A stretch of DNA of 64,000 nucleotides from an uncultured Thermoguttaceae bacterium (GCA_938084835.1 CALKER010000009.1:62001-126000), one strand, 5' to 3'; positions 48,342-58,396 are shown, counted from the stretch's first letter. Numbers and translations are program-made. Notes: generated from the letters alone by a model not told the origin.

Positions 48342-49127
48342 TCACGAACCGCTAGCAGCGGTGCCTACTGCCGCATCAACCTCCTTGCCGTCTTCAGGGC
48401 GAACCGTTGGTAAAAGCGGTTTTAACGCTTTTGCTGGCAGCTTATTGGTGGAGCGAATCACCAGAAAACCGCCATTGGGACCCGGCACAGCACCCTTGAC
48501 CAAAAGAAGGTTGTTTTCGACATCGATCTGCACAACACGCAAATTGCGAATTGTCGAGCGGGCGGCACCGTAATGACCAGCCATTCGCTTTCCTTTAAAA
48601 ACATGGTGCGGGTCCGAGTTCATACCGATCGATCCCGGGTGGCGATGCACCTTTTTCACACCGTGGCTGGCCCGCTGGCCCCGAAAATTGTGACGCTTCA
48701 TTACGCCGGCAAACCCGCGACCTTTACTTATTCCGGTGACGTCTACAGCACCGACATTCTCGAAGACGGAAACATCGATTACCTCGCCCACCTGGTAACC
48801 GACTGTGGAAGTGCGAATTTCCCGGATGAAGCGCTTGGGCTCGCAGTTGGCTTTCGGCGGAAGAGTGACACCGGCAGCGATGAGAGCTTTTTGCCGCTTG
48901 CTATCGAGGTGAGCCACGTGGCCTCGTTCGGCTCGGGTGGCAAGTCGGCGGGGCTTATCGAGGAATCCAAGCTGAATCGCTTCGTAGCCGTCGCGTTCCA
49001 AGGTTTTAATTTGGAGAACGTGACATGGGCCAGCTTGGATCACCGTGACCGGGATGACCTTTCCTGAATGGTCATACACCTGCGTCATCCCGACCTTTCG
49101 GCCAAGGATTCCAACAGTTGTCATCAT
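48342..49127 (-). CDS. rplC: 50S ribosomal protein L3
   Basis: Early-assembly large-subunit protein. 261 residues, with a C-terminal tail (PEDGKEVDAAVGTAASGS) beyond the normal core. Signatures: GILGRKVGMTQVYD at the start, GFAGVMKRHNFRGQRASHGVKKVHRHPGSIG at about 130-160 and GHYGAARSTIRNLRVVQID. The ATG at 49127 has GAGG 7 nt upstream. Confidence 0.96.
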   Translation of the reverse strand: MMTTVGILGRKVGMTQVYDHSGKVIPVTVIQAGPCHVLQIKTLERDGYEAIQLGFLDKPRRLATRAERGHVAHLDSKRQKALIAAGVTLPPKANCEPKRFIREIRTSTVGYQVGEVIDVSVFENVGAVDVTGISKGRGFAGVMKRHNFRGQRASHGVKKVHRHPGSIGMNSDPHHVFKGKRMAGHYGAARSTIRNLRVVQIDVENNLLLVKGAVPGPNGGFLVIRSTNKLPAKALKPLLPTVRPEDGKEVDAAVGTAASGS

Positions 49128-49430
49128 CAGGGTACCTCAACCTCGCCTTGCCTGTGGGACCACCGGTCATGGGCCGGCGTTACCCACCCGGCCTCCTCTC
49201 ATGCCGCAGCCCACTCCGTACTGCCGAATCCAACAATACTGCGAATGTTAATTAAAATAATTAAAATAGTCCCACTAAAAATTTTGCGAACTGATCCGAA
49301 TTCCAATTCTCTCCGCTCGACGGCCCTAATGGTTACTCGGACCGCCCGCCGTAACACTTGCCCGCTTAATATCCTAAACGACAACCAGATCCGAATAAGA
49401 CGTTATTGTCCACCTTTTTTCCTACTTTGG
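49128..49430. other. 303-bp spacer between rpsJ and rplC
   Basis: AT-rich with a perfect 9-bp tandem repeat (ATTAAAATA at 49251-49268, counted across 49251-49259 and 49260-49268). No gene. An operon leader or internal promoter could lie here. Confidence 0.4.
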
Positions 49431-49757
49431 CTAGCCCGTAGTGGCCTTAATTTTCACCTCTACCCCAGCTGGCAAGTTCAGTTTGTTTAGCTGCTCAATC
49501 GTCTTCGCCGTTGCTTCACAGATGTCAATCAACCGTTTATGTGTGCGAATCTCAAATTGTTGCCTAGCTTTCTTATCAATAAACGGACTGGAAAGGACCG
49601 TATAGCGCTCAATTCTCGTAGGAAGCGGAATGGGTCCGAAAACCTTTGCGCCCGTCCTTTTGGCAGTCTCGACTATTTCCCGTGCGTATTCGTCGAGCAC
49701 TGCGTGATCATAAGCCTCCATCCGGATCCGGATAATTTCACTCGTTTTACCTGCCAC
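49431..49757 (-). CDS. rpsJ: 30S ribosomal protein S10
   Basis: First gene of the S10-type cluster. 108 residues. Signatures: [47 protein letters not shown] and the ending VEVKIKAT. The start is a GTG at 49757, with GGAGAGG about 6 nt upstream. In other bacteria S10 also acts in transcription antitermination with NusB. tuf, rpsL and rpsG are not upstream in this window. Confidence 0.96.
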   Translation of the reverse strand: MAGKTSEIIRIRMEAYDHAVLDEYAREIVETAKRTGAKVFGPIPLPTRIERYTVLSSPFIDKKARQQFEIRTHKRLIDICEATAKTIEQLNKLNLPAGVEVKIKATTG

Positions 49758-51090
49758 AAACTGCCTCTCCGTATTCCTTTGTTCACGGGTTCCAGCTTAG
49801 ATTCGCGATAAACTTTGTCAAAGAACTAACGAACTCTCTACCCCTAACTCACTCAGCTAGGGCATTTAAAAAACTTATCGGTACTATCGGCCAACGTCAA
49901 CCGGGTCTTGCTCGTTCCGAGCAGTTTTTTGAGCTTTTCTGCACAACACTTCGTCCCAACGCCCCACCAACCAGGCCTTGGCGCCTAACTTTTCCCCTAG
50001 ACGACCTATTAAAAACGACTCGGGTCGCACTCGCCTAGCCCCATTCGCTAAGAAATTACCATAAATCCTGACCCTATACTCGACGATGAATCGTGACAGC
50101 TTTTACAAACAATGTCGCGAAAGCATCTCCGAGGTGCTATTCATCGGTCGGGCATTAGACCAGCCGGCATCGTTGAAGATTTCCCCCCACAAATGCTGGT
50201 CTTTCCCCCCGGAACGAGCTCATTCCTTTCCTCTCCATGACCCCAAACCACCACAAGCTGGATTCAATTTTCGAGCCCCCTCGAACATTGATCCGACCGA
50301 TGACTCCGCCGTCCGAAAGCTCCGCAAAGTATCCCAACTTGGCTTGCGGGCGTGCCACCCGAGTGCATGCGGGGACACATTTGAGGCAGGTGGTATTAAA
50401 ACGCAGGCTTGCCCTACCTTGTCCAAGTCGGCATCCTAGGGATGTGCTACAGCATGAGAGTCGCACGGCGTGCGGGCTTTTGACGCTATTGCCGACAACG
50501 GTCCGAAGCACTGTTTGGCTCTTCCGTAAGGCGAGCGAAGCCCGAATTTTAATATTCCGCATCAAGCGGTGGAAGGCCCTTGTCGATCTTTGCCTCCGGC
50601 TTCCTCCCGGCCTGCCGGAACCAAGTGCCTCGCCGAAAAGTGACAGCACCCGGCCTTTTCAGTCCCAACGTTGAATCTCGCTTTACTATTTCCCCGGCAA
50701 ACCTCCGCAGAGCAGTTTTTCCTCGGAGAAACGAGGATGTTTTTTCGTGAGAGAGAAGAAACATTTTTCCTTGGTAGAAACGACCCCTTACAAATCATGA
50801 GTGAGCCATAAGCACGCCAAATCTCACGACGGTTCACCGGAGGATACCCGAATGGCCGAGCCGAGACCGAAAATGAAGCGCTATCTTTCACGGTAACGTC
50901 GCTCATGAAAGACGAAGCAATTTCCCCTCGGGTCCCAGGCCGGTGTCCCGACACGATAAAACGTTTACCACGTGCCGCGCCAACAATACCTAGACAAGTA
51001 CCGGTCTGCCACCTCTATTTTCTTGCAGACCTAGCTTTCTCCGAAGACCATCGAATGCCAAACCGTTTCATGGGGGTGAGGAGTACGGGC
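49758..51090. other. 1.3 kb spacer upstream of the ribosomal cluster
   Basis: Likely contains the main promoter of the ribosomal cluster. TTGACA is present on the minus strand near 49814-49819 but lacks a good -10. Overlapping open frames on both strands at 50155-50674 and 50562-50954 show no family likeness. A 24-bp-period repeat lies at 50716-50787. Confidence 0.4.
50716..50787. repeat. three consecutive 24-bp units, the outer two alike
   Basis: Units at 50716-50739, 50740-50763 and 50764-50787 all begin with five or six T and are purine-rich in the second half. The first and third share TTTTTCCT then GAAACGA, with one extra base. The middle copy is weaker. Confidence 0.5.
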
Positions 51091-51594
51091 TTATTCGCTT
51101 TTTGCCTGGGGATCCTCGTCCTCGTGACAACCTCGTTCGCGAAGTAAAGCCTTGGCCTCTTCCTCTAGCTGGGCAATTTTTCCCACCCGACGAGCGTGGC
51201 GACCACCTTCGAAAGGCGTACTGAGCCAAATCTCAACCATCCGGTCAACCAACTGTTCGCCGAGGATGTCGGCCGACAAACACAGCACATTGGCATCGTT
51301 ATGGCGACGTGACATTTCTGCTGTAAGATCATCGTGACAGGGAGCAGCGCGGACCCCGGGGATTTTATTAGCGGCAATACACATTCCCAGACCGGTTCCA
51401 CAGATGAGAATAGCCCGATCCACTTCGTTTCGCTGAATCATCCGGCCAACCCGTTCGGCAATGTCAGGGTAATCCACCGGATCGGGGGAGAATGTCCCGA
51501 CGTCGATTACTTCGTGACCCAGGCGGCGAAGTGCCGACAGCACTTTTTGACGCAGGGGAAAACCACGATGATCGTTTCCAAAAGCCACCCGCAT
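51091..51594 (-). CDS. rpiB: ribose-5-phosphate isomerase B
   Basis: Interconverts ribose-5-phosphate and ribulose-5-phosphate in the pentose phosphate pathway. 167 residues. It begins MRVAFGNDHRGFPLR; the active-site loop is ILICGTGLGMCIAANK with the catalytic Cys at about 64, followed by IPGVRAAPCHD and the RRHNDANVLCLSA stretch (about 96-108). The C-terminal 20 residues are polar and extra. It follows the TsaC-phosphatase fusion gene on the same strand by 350 bp. Confidence 0.95.
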   Translation of the reverse strand: MRVAFGNDHRGFPLRQKVLSALRRLGHEVIDVGTFSPDPVDYPDIAERVGRMIQRNEVDRAILICGTGLGMCIAANKIPGVRAAPCHDDLTAEMSRRHNDANVLCLSADILGEQLVDRMVEIWLSTPFEGGRHARRVGKIAQLEEEAKALLRERGCHEDEDPQAKSE

Positions 51595-51944
51595 CTTTTC
51601 TATCCTAGGACTTGAAACTTATTAGCTGAATCGAACGCCGTCGCTATCGGCGAGAATACTCCAGTCAGCCTTATTTTATCCGAAATCTCGTTAAATTTTT
51701 TGGCCCGCGCCTAGAACTCGACATCGTAAAGACAGACCGGGCAATCCTCCCACCCCGCACGATCTATGATCTGAGCGATAACCAACGCAAACTTGCCAAA
51801 GGGAAGTTTCGGTAAGCCCTTGGGCAAAAGCGTGAAAAAACATCTAAGAGATAGTGACGCGCTGTTTTCAACGGAAACCAAATAATCTACCAATTTTCGC
51901 AGCTGCGCGAGGGCTTTTTTCTCACGGAATTGTGCAGGCCCAGC
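51595..51944. other. spacer, no gene seen
   Basis: 350 bp between the fusion gene and rpiB. Nothing I can support. Confidence 0.4.
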
Positions 51945-53063
51945 TCACAAGTTGAAATTCTTGAGCCGTTGGCGAACTGCCATTTCGATCTCTTCCGCGC
52001 AGGCCTGATATTCGTCGGGCGAACCACCAATTGGATCGAAGATATCCTTGCCTTCCGGATGCAACAGGAACACCCGGGGAGCTGCGGAGGGCCAACGCCG
52101 AAGAATTTCCTCGCGATGGGAGTGGGTCATTACGTAGATGGCATCGGCACAGCGGACAAGAGACTCGGACAACGGTTGACTCTGGTGATGTTGTAAGTCG
52201 ATTCCCATTCGAGCTACTGCTTGAAGAGCTTCAGGGCTTGCGGTAAGACCGCTGGCAGCAGCTACTCCGGCAGAGCTCACAATGATCCCATGCTCCTCCA
52301 AGGCGTCGGGGGTACAACCGAGACGTTCGGCAAGGAGCTTACGAGCAAATGCCTCCGCCATCGGGCTGCGGCATGTATTACCGGTGCAAACAAAGAGAAG
52401 CATGGGTGCTGATAACCGCTGCAAATTCTGCTCGGACAATACCCCAGGGCGAACGACCTCGTAACTATTCGTCGTAATGCGAACGACCGAAGACGGCTGG
52501 CCATATCGAGTTGCCCCAGCGTTGACAACGAGATCGACCTTGTCGCCAATCTGCTTGATGGCTTCCTCGGCTGTGCGCGGGGGAGGACTACCCGAGAGAT
52601 TCGCACTTGTGAGCACGATCGGGTTCGCAAGCTGCCGAAGCACGTCTAAAACGAAGTCATGCGCAGGGATGCGAAATCCAACCGTTCCCTCCAATTCCAC
52701 CCACTGCCGGACGAGGGGGGGAAGTGAATGGAAAAGAGACTTCGGGTCGGTCACGCGAAAGATCAAAGTGATTGGACCGGGCAGACACCTGCGGGCCAAA
52801 CGTTCCCCAACAGGGGGCCAACTCGGCACGAAGCGGGCCAAGTGCTCCACGCTGCCCACGGCCAGGGCAAAGGGTTTTCCCTCCGGACGGCCCTTTACTT
52901 CCACCAACCGCAGCATAGCCCGCTCGTCGCTGGCGGTGGCTGCAACTCCGTAGACTGTTTCTGTGGGCAGAATGACGAGTTTCCCCGCCGCCAAAGCTTC
53001 CACTACCTCGTTAACGGCAGGGGAAGGATCGGGAAGTCGTTGCAGGTCAATTGTGGCAGACAT
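51945..53063 (-). CDS. TsaC/Sua5 domain fused to low-molecular-weight protein tyrosine phosphatase
   Basis: 372 residues with two complete domains. Residues 1-215: a YrdC-type L-threonylcarbamoyladenylate synthase domain that makes the precursor of t6A in tRNA; seen are KLVILPTETVYGVAA (28-42), KGRPEGKPFAL (57-67), PGPITLIF and VLTSANLSGSP (150-160). Residues 221-372: a low-molecular-weight phosphatase with the CX5R loop CTGNTCR (226-232), the SSAG strand and the catalytic Asp343 in FDPIGG. Both active sites look intact. The junction is LSAPMLLFVC, where Met221 could also start a separate phosphatase. The frame is continuous, so this is a real fusion unless the base call is wrong. Neighbours rpiB and scpB do not explain the pairing. 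Confidence 0.92.
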   Translation of the reverse strand: MSATIDLQRLPDPSPAVNEVVEALAAGKLVILPTETVYGVAATASDERAMLRLVEVKGRPEGKPFALAVGSVEHLARFVPSWPPVGERLARRCLPGPITLIFRVTDPKSLFHSLPPLVRQWVELEGTVGFRIPAHDFVLDVLRQLANPIVLTSANLSGSPPPRTAEEAIKQIGDKVDLVVNAGATRYGQPSSVVRITTNSYEVVRPGVLSEQNLQRLSAPMLLFVCTGNTCRSPMAEAFARKLLAERLGCTPDALEEHGIIVSSAGVAAASGLTASPEALQAVARMGIDLQHHQSQPLSESLVRCADAIYVMTHSHREEILRRWPSAAPRVFLLHPEGKDIFDPIGGSPDEYQACAEEIEMAVRQRLKNFNL

Positions 53064-53819
53064 GCGTCGGAATTCCGCTCAAGCCGCTCCTTGGTTCGAA
53101 ATAGCGCCTTACAGATTGGGTTATAGGTTTGACGACCAATCACCTAGACACCTGCGGTGAACTCAGCACAACTCGACAAACTTCCGCCGCTCACTTCGCT
53201 TCGCTGAGGGCTGCATTAGGCCAGGCCTAACCAGCAGCTAGGCCCTTGGCTATGTCCCTCGGGCTTGAAAGCGACTTGCTCTTCCAGGGAAGCAACTACC
53301 CCTCCCCAATTCTGCGAACAAGTTGCCATATTCAGGTCAGTTTATTCCCCGCTTACTATCACTTTAGAAATGCGACAGCGCTGCCGATCATCCGCGTTAA
53401 CCACGCGGGTTTGGCGCTTCAGGTCGGGGGTCCGACCTTTTGCCTTGGCTCTCGGCAAAAGCACTTGCAAGCTTGCGAAACATTTTAGCCGATTGACCCG
53501 ACATAAGCCGCATGGCATCCCATGGCTTCCATAAGCACTGCTCCTCTCACTTCAGGCTTTTTACTTTACATCGTTGGTGAGCTTTTTCCTAATATGAAAG
53601 CCGCGGACAAGAACCTTTCACAACCAAAAACTGCGTGCTTTGGATATCAGCCGCTCCATGAAGACACCCAATGAACGCCTGCAACACTCGTAAATGGATA
53701 GGTTAGTGGCTTGCCCTAGCCCACTGCACTTCCTCCGATTTGCGGGGGAGTGTTGGTCCGGCCTGCGTTGTCTGCAAGACTTATCAACGAGAGCCCCCGC
53801 TCGGGAAGCTCCTATAAGT
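53064..53819. other. 0.75 kb spacer between scpB and the fusion gene
   Basis: No gene or RNA supported. Short plus-strand frames look random. Confidence 0.4.
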
Positions 53820-54584
53820 CTAACGAGGGGCAGATTCCGGCGGTTGAATCTCATCACTTGATCCGTCGGTTTTGGACTCGCCACCCTTTTTTATTTGCGG
53901 CAAATCGTCGAGATTCTCCAAGCCAAAAACTTCCTCGAAAAGCGGAGTGGTAGAAAAGTGGATGGGTCGGGAACGTCCGGGTGGTGACGCTGCCTGAAGC
54001 AACCCCTTTTGCACAAGTTGCAGGAGTAAATGTGCAGACGGTCGGCCGCGGAGCCGGCTGACTTCCTCGGTCGTAATCGGCTGGCGGTAAGCGACGATCG
54101 CAAGGACTTCCAAAGCTGCCTGGGAGAGCCTTCCCTCGCGCACCCGGCGGCGCAAGCGATTCACTACCGGACGATAATCCTCCAAGAGCCGGAGCACAAA
54201 CCCACCGGTTTGAGAAAACACTCGATACGGTCGACCTTCCCGCTCATACCGCTCGTTCAGCTTTTTCACGAGCGTGAACACCTCCCCCGGCCCGGCCAAC
54301 CCCAATACCTGTGCCAATCTTTCCGGCGCGAGAGCCGGTGAAGCGGGGTCTCCCACAAAAAGCAAACCTTCCAAAACGGTCAGAAGGGGAAGTTCCTTCG
54401 CCGGCTCGGTCATTTCTGATAAAGCTAGCTCGTGCGGCAACGCACCGGAAAGCTGGGAAAAGCTCTCGGCGGCTGACTCAGGCGAAGCTACACCCTGCCG
54501 GCGCAGAGCATCCCGATAAGCCTGCGCCAAGTCAACTGGTGAGGAGCCGTTTTCGGTGGGATGTTCTGCCTGAGTGCCGGCCAA
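53820..54584 (-). CDS. scpB: segregation and condensation protein B
   Basis: Subunit of the SMC-ScpAB condensin. 254 residues with two winged-helix domains at about 64-200: ELPLLTVLEGLLFVGDPASPALAPERLAQVLG, then LSQAALEVLAIVAYRQPITTEEVSRLRG. The N-terminal 60 and C-terminal 45 residues are low-complexity. The start is a TTG at 54584 with weak upstream AGG. scpA and smc are not in this window. Confidence 0.92.
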   Translation of the reverse strand: MAGTQAEHPTENGSSPVDLAQAYRDALRRQGVASPESAAESFSQLSGALPHELALSEMTEPAKELPLLTVLEGLLFVGDPASPALAPERLAQVLGLAGPGEVFTLVKKLNERYEREGRPYRVFSQTGGFVLRLLEDYRPVVNRLRRRVREGRLSQAALEVLAIVAYRQPITTEEVSRLRGRPSAHLLLQLVQKGLLQAASPPGRSRPIHFSTTPLFEEVFGLENLDDLPQIKKGGESKTDGSSDEIQPPESAPR

Positions 54585-54726
54585 CTTATACCTACCCCCA
54601 CACTTGGCGGGAACCCTGCGCCGGTCAGTCCATAGCCGGTCACGTGACGGCTTGGGCCTAATTCGGCCTGAGGCTTCGTTCAGCGGCCAACCGTGTGTGG
54701 CCTAAGCCAACCCTTCCCGGCCACCA

Positions 54727-55581
54727 TTACTTCCAACGTTTAGCCACCTCTGATTTCATAAAATGCAACGCATCGCGAGCCAGCTGCTTTTCCGAGTCAT
54801 ACATTCGGCGCCAAATCTTTGTGGCAGGCACCAGCTTTTCAAGTGCCAACCCAAAGGCTTCGCACACTAAAAAACCATCATAGCCGATTTCATGCAAGGT
54901 ATCGAACGTCTCGGCCCAACGGATGTTCCCCTGCCCAGGCGTGCTGCGGTCATTTTCCGAAATGTGCACGTGGATGAGAAAGTCACGCAGAGTTCTGATG
55001 GCTTCAGGTGTATTCTTTTCTTCAATGTGGGAATGGAAGGTATCGTACATCGCCCGGCAGAAGGGGTGATTGACCTCCCTACAAAATCGAGCAAGATCGG
55101 CAGCACAGTTCAAGAAATAGCATTCGAACCGGTTCAGATATTCAAGCGCGAGCTTGACATTGTATTTTTCGGCGTGCTCCGCCACTACTTGAAAGGCCTC
55201 TACTCCCCACTTCCATTCGTCCTCGGTGGGACCTCGTCCGGTGAACACACCGATGGCGGAGTGAAAAGGCCCGGCCATGATTTGGCATCCCGCTGCGGCG
55301 CAACACTCGATATTACGCTTGTTGGCCTCGATTCCGCGGCGGCGCACCGCCGGGTCGGAACTAATGGGATTTTCGTCCGGTCCACGAACGGCTGTGCCGG
55401 TGCGGGCTAGGCCCAGCTCATCCATCCGCTTGCCCCACTTAACATAGTTGTCGATATTTTCCAGATCGAAAACCGGTATTTCCACGGCGTCAAAACCAAT
55501 CTCGCGCAGCTCTTCCAGGACAGGCAAGATCGCATCAGTGAGCGTATCGGTCCACAGGAGTAGATTGAGGCCAAATCGCAT
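54727..55581 (-). CDS. TIM-barrel sugar isomerase/epimerase (ketose 3-epimerase-like)
   Basis: 284 residues of the sugar-phosphate isomerase/AP-endonuclease-2 fold. Metal-binding positions expected for ketose 3-epimerases are visible: Glu in LALEYLNRFE (about 146), Asp in MYDTFHSHIEE (about 180), His in HVHISEND (about 206) and Glu in LVCEAFG (about 241). The ATG at 55581 has GGAG 8 nt upstream. Substrate unknown; the nearby dehydrogenase and cupin genes fit sugar metabolism. Confidence 0.88.
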   Translation of the reverse strand: MRFGLNLLLWTDTLTDAILPVLEELREIGFDAVEIPVFDLENIDNYVKWGKRMDELGLARTGTAVRGPDENPISSDPAVRRRGIEANKRNIECCAAAGCQIMAGPFHSAIGVFTGRGPTEDEWKWGVEAFQVVAEHAEKYNVKLALEYLNRFECYFLNCAADLARFCREVNHPFCRAMYDTFHSHIEEKNTPEAIRTLRDFLIHVHISENDRSTPGQGNIRWAETFDTLHEIGYDGFLVCEAFGLALEKLVPATKIWRRMYDSEKQLARDALHFMKSEVAKRWK

Positions 55582-55717
55582 GGTTCGTTCTCCGCTTATC
55601 GCCGATTGGAAGGTCCATGAAAGAGGTTAGATTCTCCAACACCTCTTCGTGGAGTTGTGGGCAGCTGGCTCCCACTGGTGGGGACTGACCCTAAATCCGC
55701 CCAGTTCACGAAGGAAG

Positions 55718-56449
55718 CTAACATATCCGAGGGGATCCTCTCTTCCGCATTAAAACTCCCGCTTTGAGTTTTTCTTGACAAATCGGAGGATCGTGGGCTG
55801 AAAGAACATGTGCTAAAAGCCGTTCCCGTTGCCGGTGAATAAGCCCGCGTGCCGCCGGAAGGACACCGCTTAGCCGATCGCATATCGGTGAAAAGCCTAC
55901 GCGGCGGAGGATTTGATTGACACGGTTGACACAAGAACGATCGTCCAGATAATCCCATACCACCTGGGCTGCCAAAAAACGCCGGATCATCGGAGTCAAT
56001 CGAGCGGCGGGCCGGCCCACGATGGTCTCGACAATACCCTGAAGTTCCTCCACCGGTATTGATGCCAACACGCCGTAATAACGACTGACTATCCCATAGT
56101 TCCCACGAGCAATCGCCGCATCCAAAAGAAGTTCGGTCAGTAAATGGCCTAAAAAAGCCGGAAGTAAGCTACCCGGCGGTTCCTGCAACACTTCGTGAAC
56201 CTGGTCGGCAAGTTTGGCAGAAGCCCAGGCAAAAACCGGGCTCGAATGAAAGATAACATCATCCCGAAGATGCTGGATCATTCCGCGCGCTACTTCGGCG
56301 ACGGGATCGCCACCATGGCACCACCGGCGGAGAAGGCTCATCCGAATGCGGAGAGTCCTGTCGGCTAATACTATCCAATCAGGGAGAGCCGTACCCGCCA
56401 AAAAGTAGGGGCGGTCAAGCCAACGATACCCGTGCGCAAGAAAATTCAT
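55718..56449 (-). CDS. AcpH-like (ACP phosphodiesterase/DUF479-like) protein
   Basis: About 243 residues. I start at the ATG at 56449, with AAGGG 5 nt upstream; it begins MNFLAHGYRWLDRPYFLAGTALPDW, resembling the MNFLAH start of AcpH proteins. Further family-like elements: HSSPVFAWAS with His, and LGHLLTELLLDAAIAR. AcpH removes phosphopantetheine from acyl carrier protein. Here the resemblance is partial, so the activity is only a suggestion. Between a sugar isomerase and a Gfo/Idh/MocA gene, with no obvious link. Confidence 0.65.
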   Translation of the reverse strand: MNFLAHGYRWLDRPYFLAGTALPDWIVLADRTLRIRMSLLRRWCHGGDPVAEVARGMIQHLRDDVIFHSSPVFAWASAKLADQVHEVLQEPPGSLLPAFLGHLLTELLLDAAIARGNYGIVSRYYGVLASIPVEELQGIVETIVGRPAARLTPMIRRFLAAQVVWDYLDDRSCVNRVNQILRRVGFSPICDRLSGVLPAARGLIHRQRERLLAHVLSAHDPPICQEKLKAGVLMRKRGSPRIC

Positions 56450-56784
56450 CGCAACCCTTCTTTCACTCGGTCTTCCCGCGAAAAGACACGGGAAACACCG
56501 CTCCAATTTTTGGCCCCTAAGCACCCTTGTGAGCGAAATATGGCCATGGTGGCGACAAACCTGCTCCTGCCCGCCGGGTCCCCGCAGATCACCTTGACCG
56601 GGAGCTCCTCGGCCCCCCTTGTTGGTTCCTCGGCCAGGCTTACGTTTCCCCTTGCGGGCCTTGAGCCCAATTTTCCACCCATGTCAACCGCAGATGGCGC
56701 GAGACTCCCCCCTTCCCATAATGCGGGGCGAGCTATTGTTGCCGATTGACCGCGGTTTTGCCAACTCCAATTGCGCACGGGGGC
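56450..56784. other. spacer, no gene seen
   Basis: 335 bp between two minus-strand genes; nothing I can support. Confidence 0.4.
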
Positions 56785-57954
56785 TTACTGCGGTGGGATA
56801 TCGATCCACCTGCCTTCCCGGGCGCTTTGCAGCACCGCATCGCAAACTTGCTGCGTTCGCAAAGCGGCACGCATATCCGGCTGGAATTTCGGTCCGCCTT
56901 CCAAACTGGCAAGGAAGTCGGCAAACATGTTGATGAACGTATGCTCGTAGCCGATAGTGCAGCCCGGTACCCACCAATGCTTCATGTAAGGATGTTCGCT
57001 GGCAGTGACATGAATCCGCTGCCAGCCGGTGAGGTGGTCCTCGATCTTCCGCCCCGTTTCCGGGTCGGCATAACGGAAGAACTGGAGAATGTGGGGATCT
57101 TCCAGATCGAAGAAGATTGCCCCAAGTTCGCCGTTGACTTCGAAAGTGTTATAGTTCTTGCGGCCGCGAGCATACCGGGTGCTTTCAAAGGTGCCGATGG
57201 AACCATTGGCAAAAATGGCCAAGAACATACAGGCATCGTCAATTTCTACTCTTTCGGTCTTGCCGGTTTCCGCGTGAACGCGTTCCTTAATAAAGGTTTC
57301 GGTATGGGCCACTACGCGGACGATGGGTCCGTTGAGCCACTCAGCGGTGTCGATGGAGTGGGACAGCAGGTCCCCGGTGACACCGCTACCGGCTACCCGC
57401 GCATCAAGCCGCCATAAAGCCAGACCACCTTGCGGCACCTTGGCGGAGATTGTGTAATCCTGATTATAAGTAGCTCGGTAGTGGAACACCCGTCCTACCC
57501 GCCCTTCCTCAATCACTTGCTTGGCCAAGGAAATAGCCGGCACCCGCCGATAATTAAAGCACACCATATTGGGTACCCCGGCTTTTTCTACCGCAGCGAC
57601 CATCTCCTCGGCTTCCTTGGCATTCAGCGCTAGAGGCTTTTCGCAGACGACGATTTTTCCGGCCTCGGCTGCGGCGATAACACAGTCATGATGCATATGG
57701 TTGGGGACACAAACATCGACCAGGTCGATATCATCCCGCTCCACAACTTTGCGCCAATCGGTCTCGATAGACTCGTAGCCCCACATCTTGGCGAATTTTT
57801 CCAGCTGCGCCCGATCCTGCTCGCGACCGTAGACAGCTTTCAGCACCGGTTTATGTTCCCTTTCATAAAAGTGGGACACCTGCAACCAAGCGTTTGAGTG
57901 AGCCCGTCCCATGAATCCACAACCGAGCATACCGATCCGCAGTTCTTTTGCCAT
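56785..57954 (-). CDS. Gfo/Idh/MocA family oxidoreductase
   Basis: 389-residue NAD(P)-dependent dehydrogenase acting on sugars or derivatives. The nucleotide site is GMLGCGFMG (about 8-16); the conserved Lys is in [10 protein letters not shown] (about 100-109). The C-terminal domain has the typical [16 protein letters not shown] (about 198-213) with His as a candidate catalytic residue. The ATG at 57954 has AAGGAG 8 nt upstream. No signal peptide, so cytoplasmic. Likely works with the flanking isomerases (inference). Confidence 0.93.
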   Translation of the reverse strand: MAKELRIGMLGCGFMGRAHSNAWLQVSHFYEREHKPVLKAVYGREQDRAQLEKFAKMWGYESIETDWRKVVERDDIDLVDVCVPNHMHHDCVIAAAEAGKIVVCEKPLALNAKEAEEMVAAVEKAGVPNMVCFNYRRVPAISLAKQVIEEGRVGRVFHYRATYNQDYTISAKVPQGGLALWRLDARVAGSGVTGDLLSHSIDTAEWLNGPIVRVVAHTETFIKERVHAETGKTERVEIDDACMFLAIFANGSIGTFESTRYARGRKNYNTFEVNGELGAIFFDLEDPHILQFFRYADPETGRKIEDHLTGWQRIHVTASEHPYMKHWWVPGCTIGYEHTFINMFADFLASLEGGPKFQPDMRAALRTQQVCDAVLQSAREGRWIDIPPQ

Positions 57955-58396
57955 CGTTTGGTCTCCTTGCCTTATGGTATCCGAGGTGACTGCGTTACGC
58001 GTTGAAGCCGCCCTCTGCCTGAGTTCACCACAGACCTCTGGACCGAAAAATATTTCGGCTCCGAAAGATTTTCCGTCAACTTAAACCCTCTCCCCTCCCG
58101 CTTGCAAAGCTGCTGGAGTTCGGAGCTTCCCCAGCCCATCACGTCCTTAACCGTAGAATGCTTGTAACTTTGGAGCTATGAAGATTACAAAATGCTTTTC
58201 GTGGATCTACTCCGGTCTGCCAACCTGCTAGTGCAGTGCCTGGCGCTCCTTCGCCGCCGGCACCATGGGGCGATTCGGTGAGGCGTAGATCATGGCGAGC
58301 CTCCCTCTTACTTGGCGCTTACGGCGTAATCATGATGGACATAAGTAAAGGACACTGGGGGACTTTTCTATCCGGTGTCTTGAGGATCAGCGCTTC
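57955..58396. other. spacer, no gene seen
   Basis: 442 bp; may carry the promoter of the oxidoreductase gene. Nothing specific. Confidence 0.4.

Noticed and set aside
48573..49067. Plus-strand frame of 164 codons opposite rplC
   Set aside because: Antisense to rplC; shadow frame.
49814..49842. TTGACA upstream of rpsJ as the main promoter
   Set aside because: The -35 is perfect, but the sequence 16-18 bp downstream (AAGCTG) is a poor -10, so I did not annotate it as a promoter.
50155..50674. Overlapping frames on both strands in the spacer upstream of rpsJ
   Set aside because: The two frames exclude each other, lack ribosome sites and match no family.
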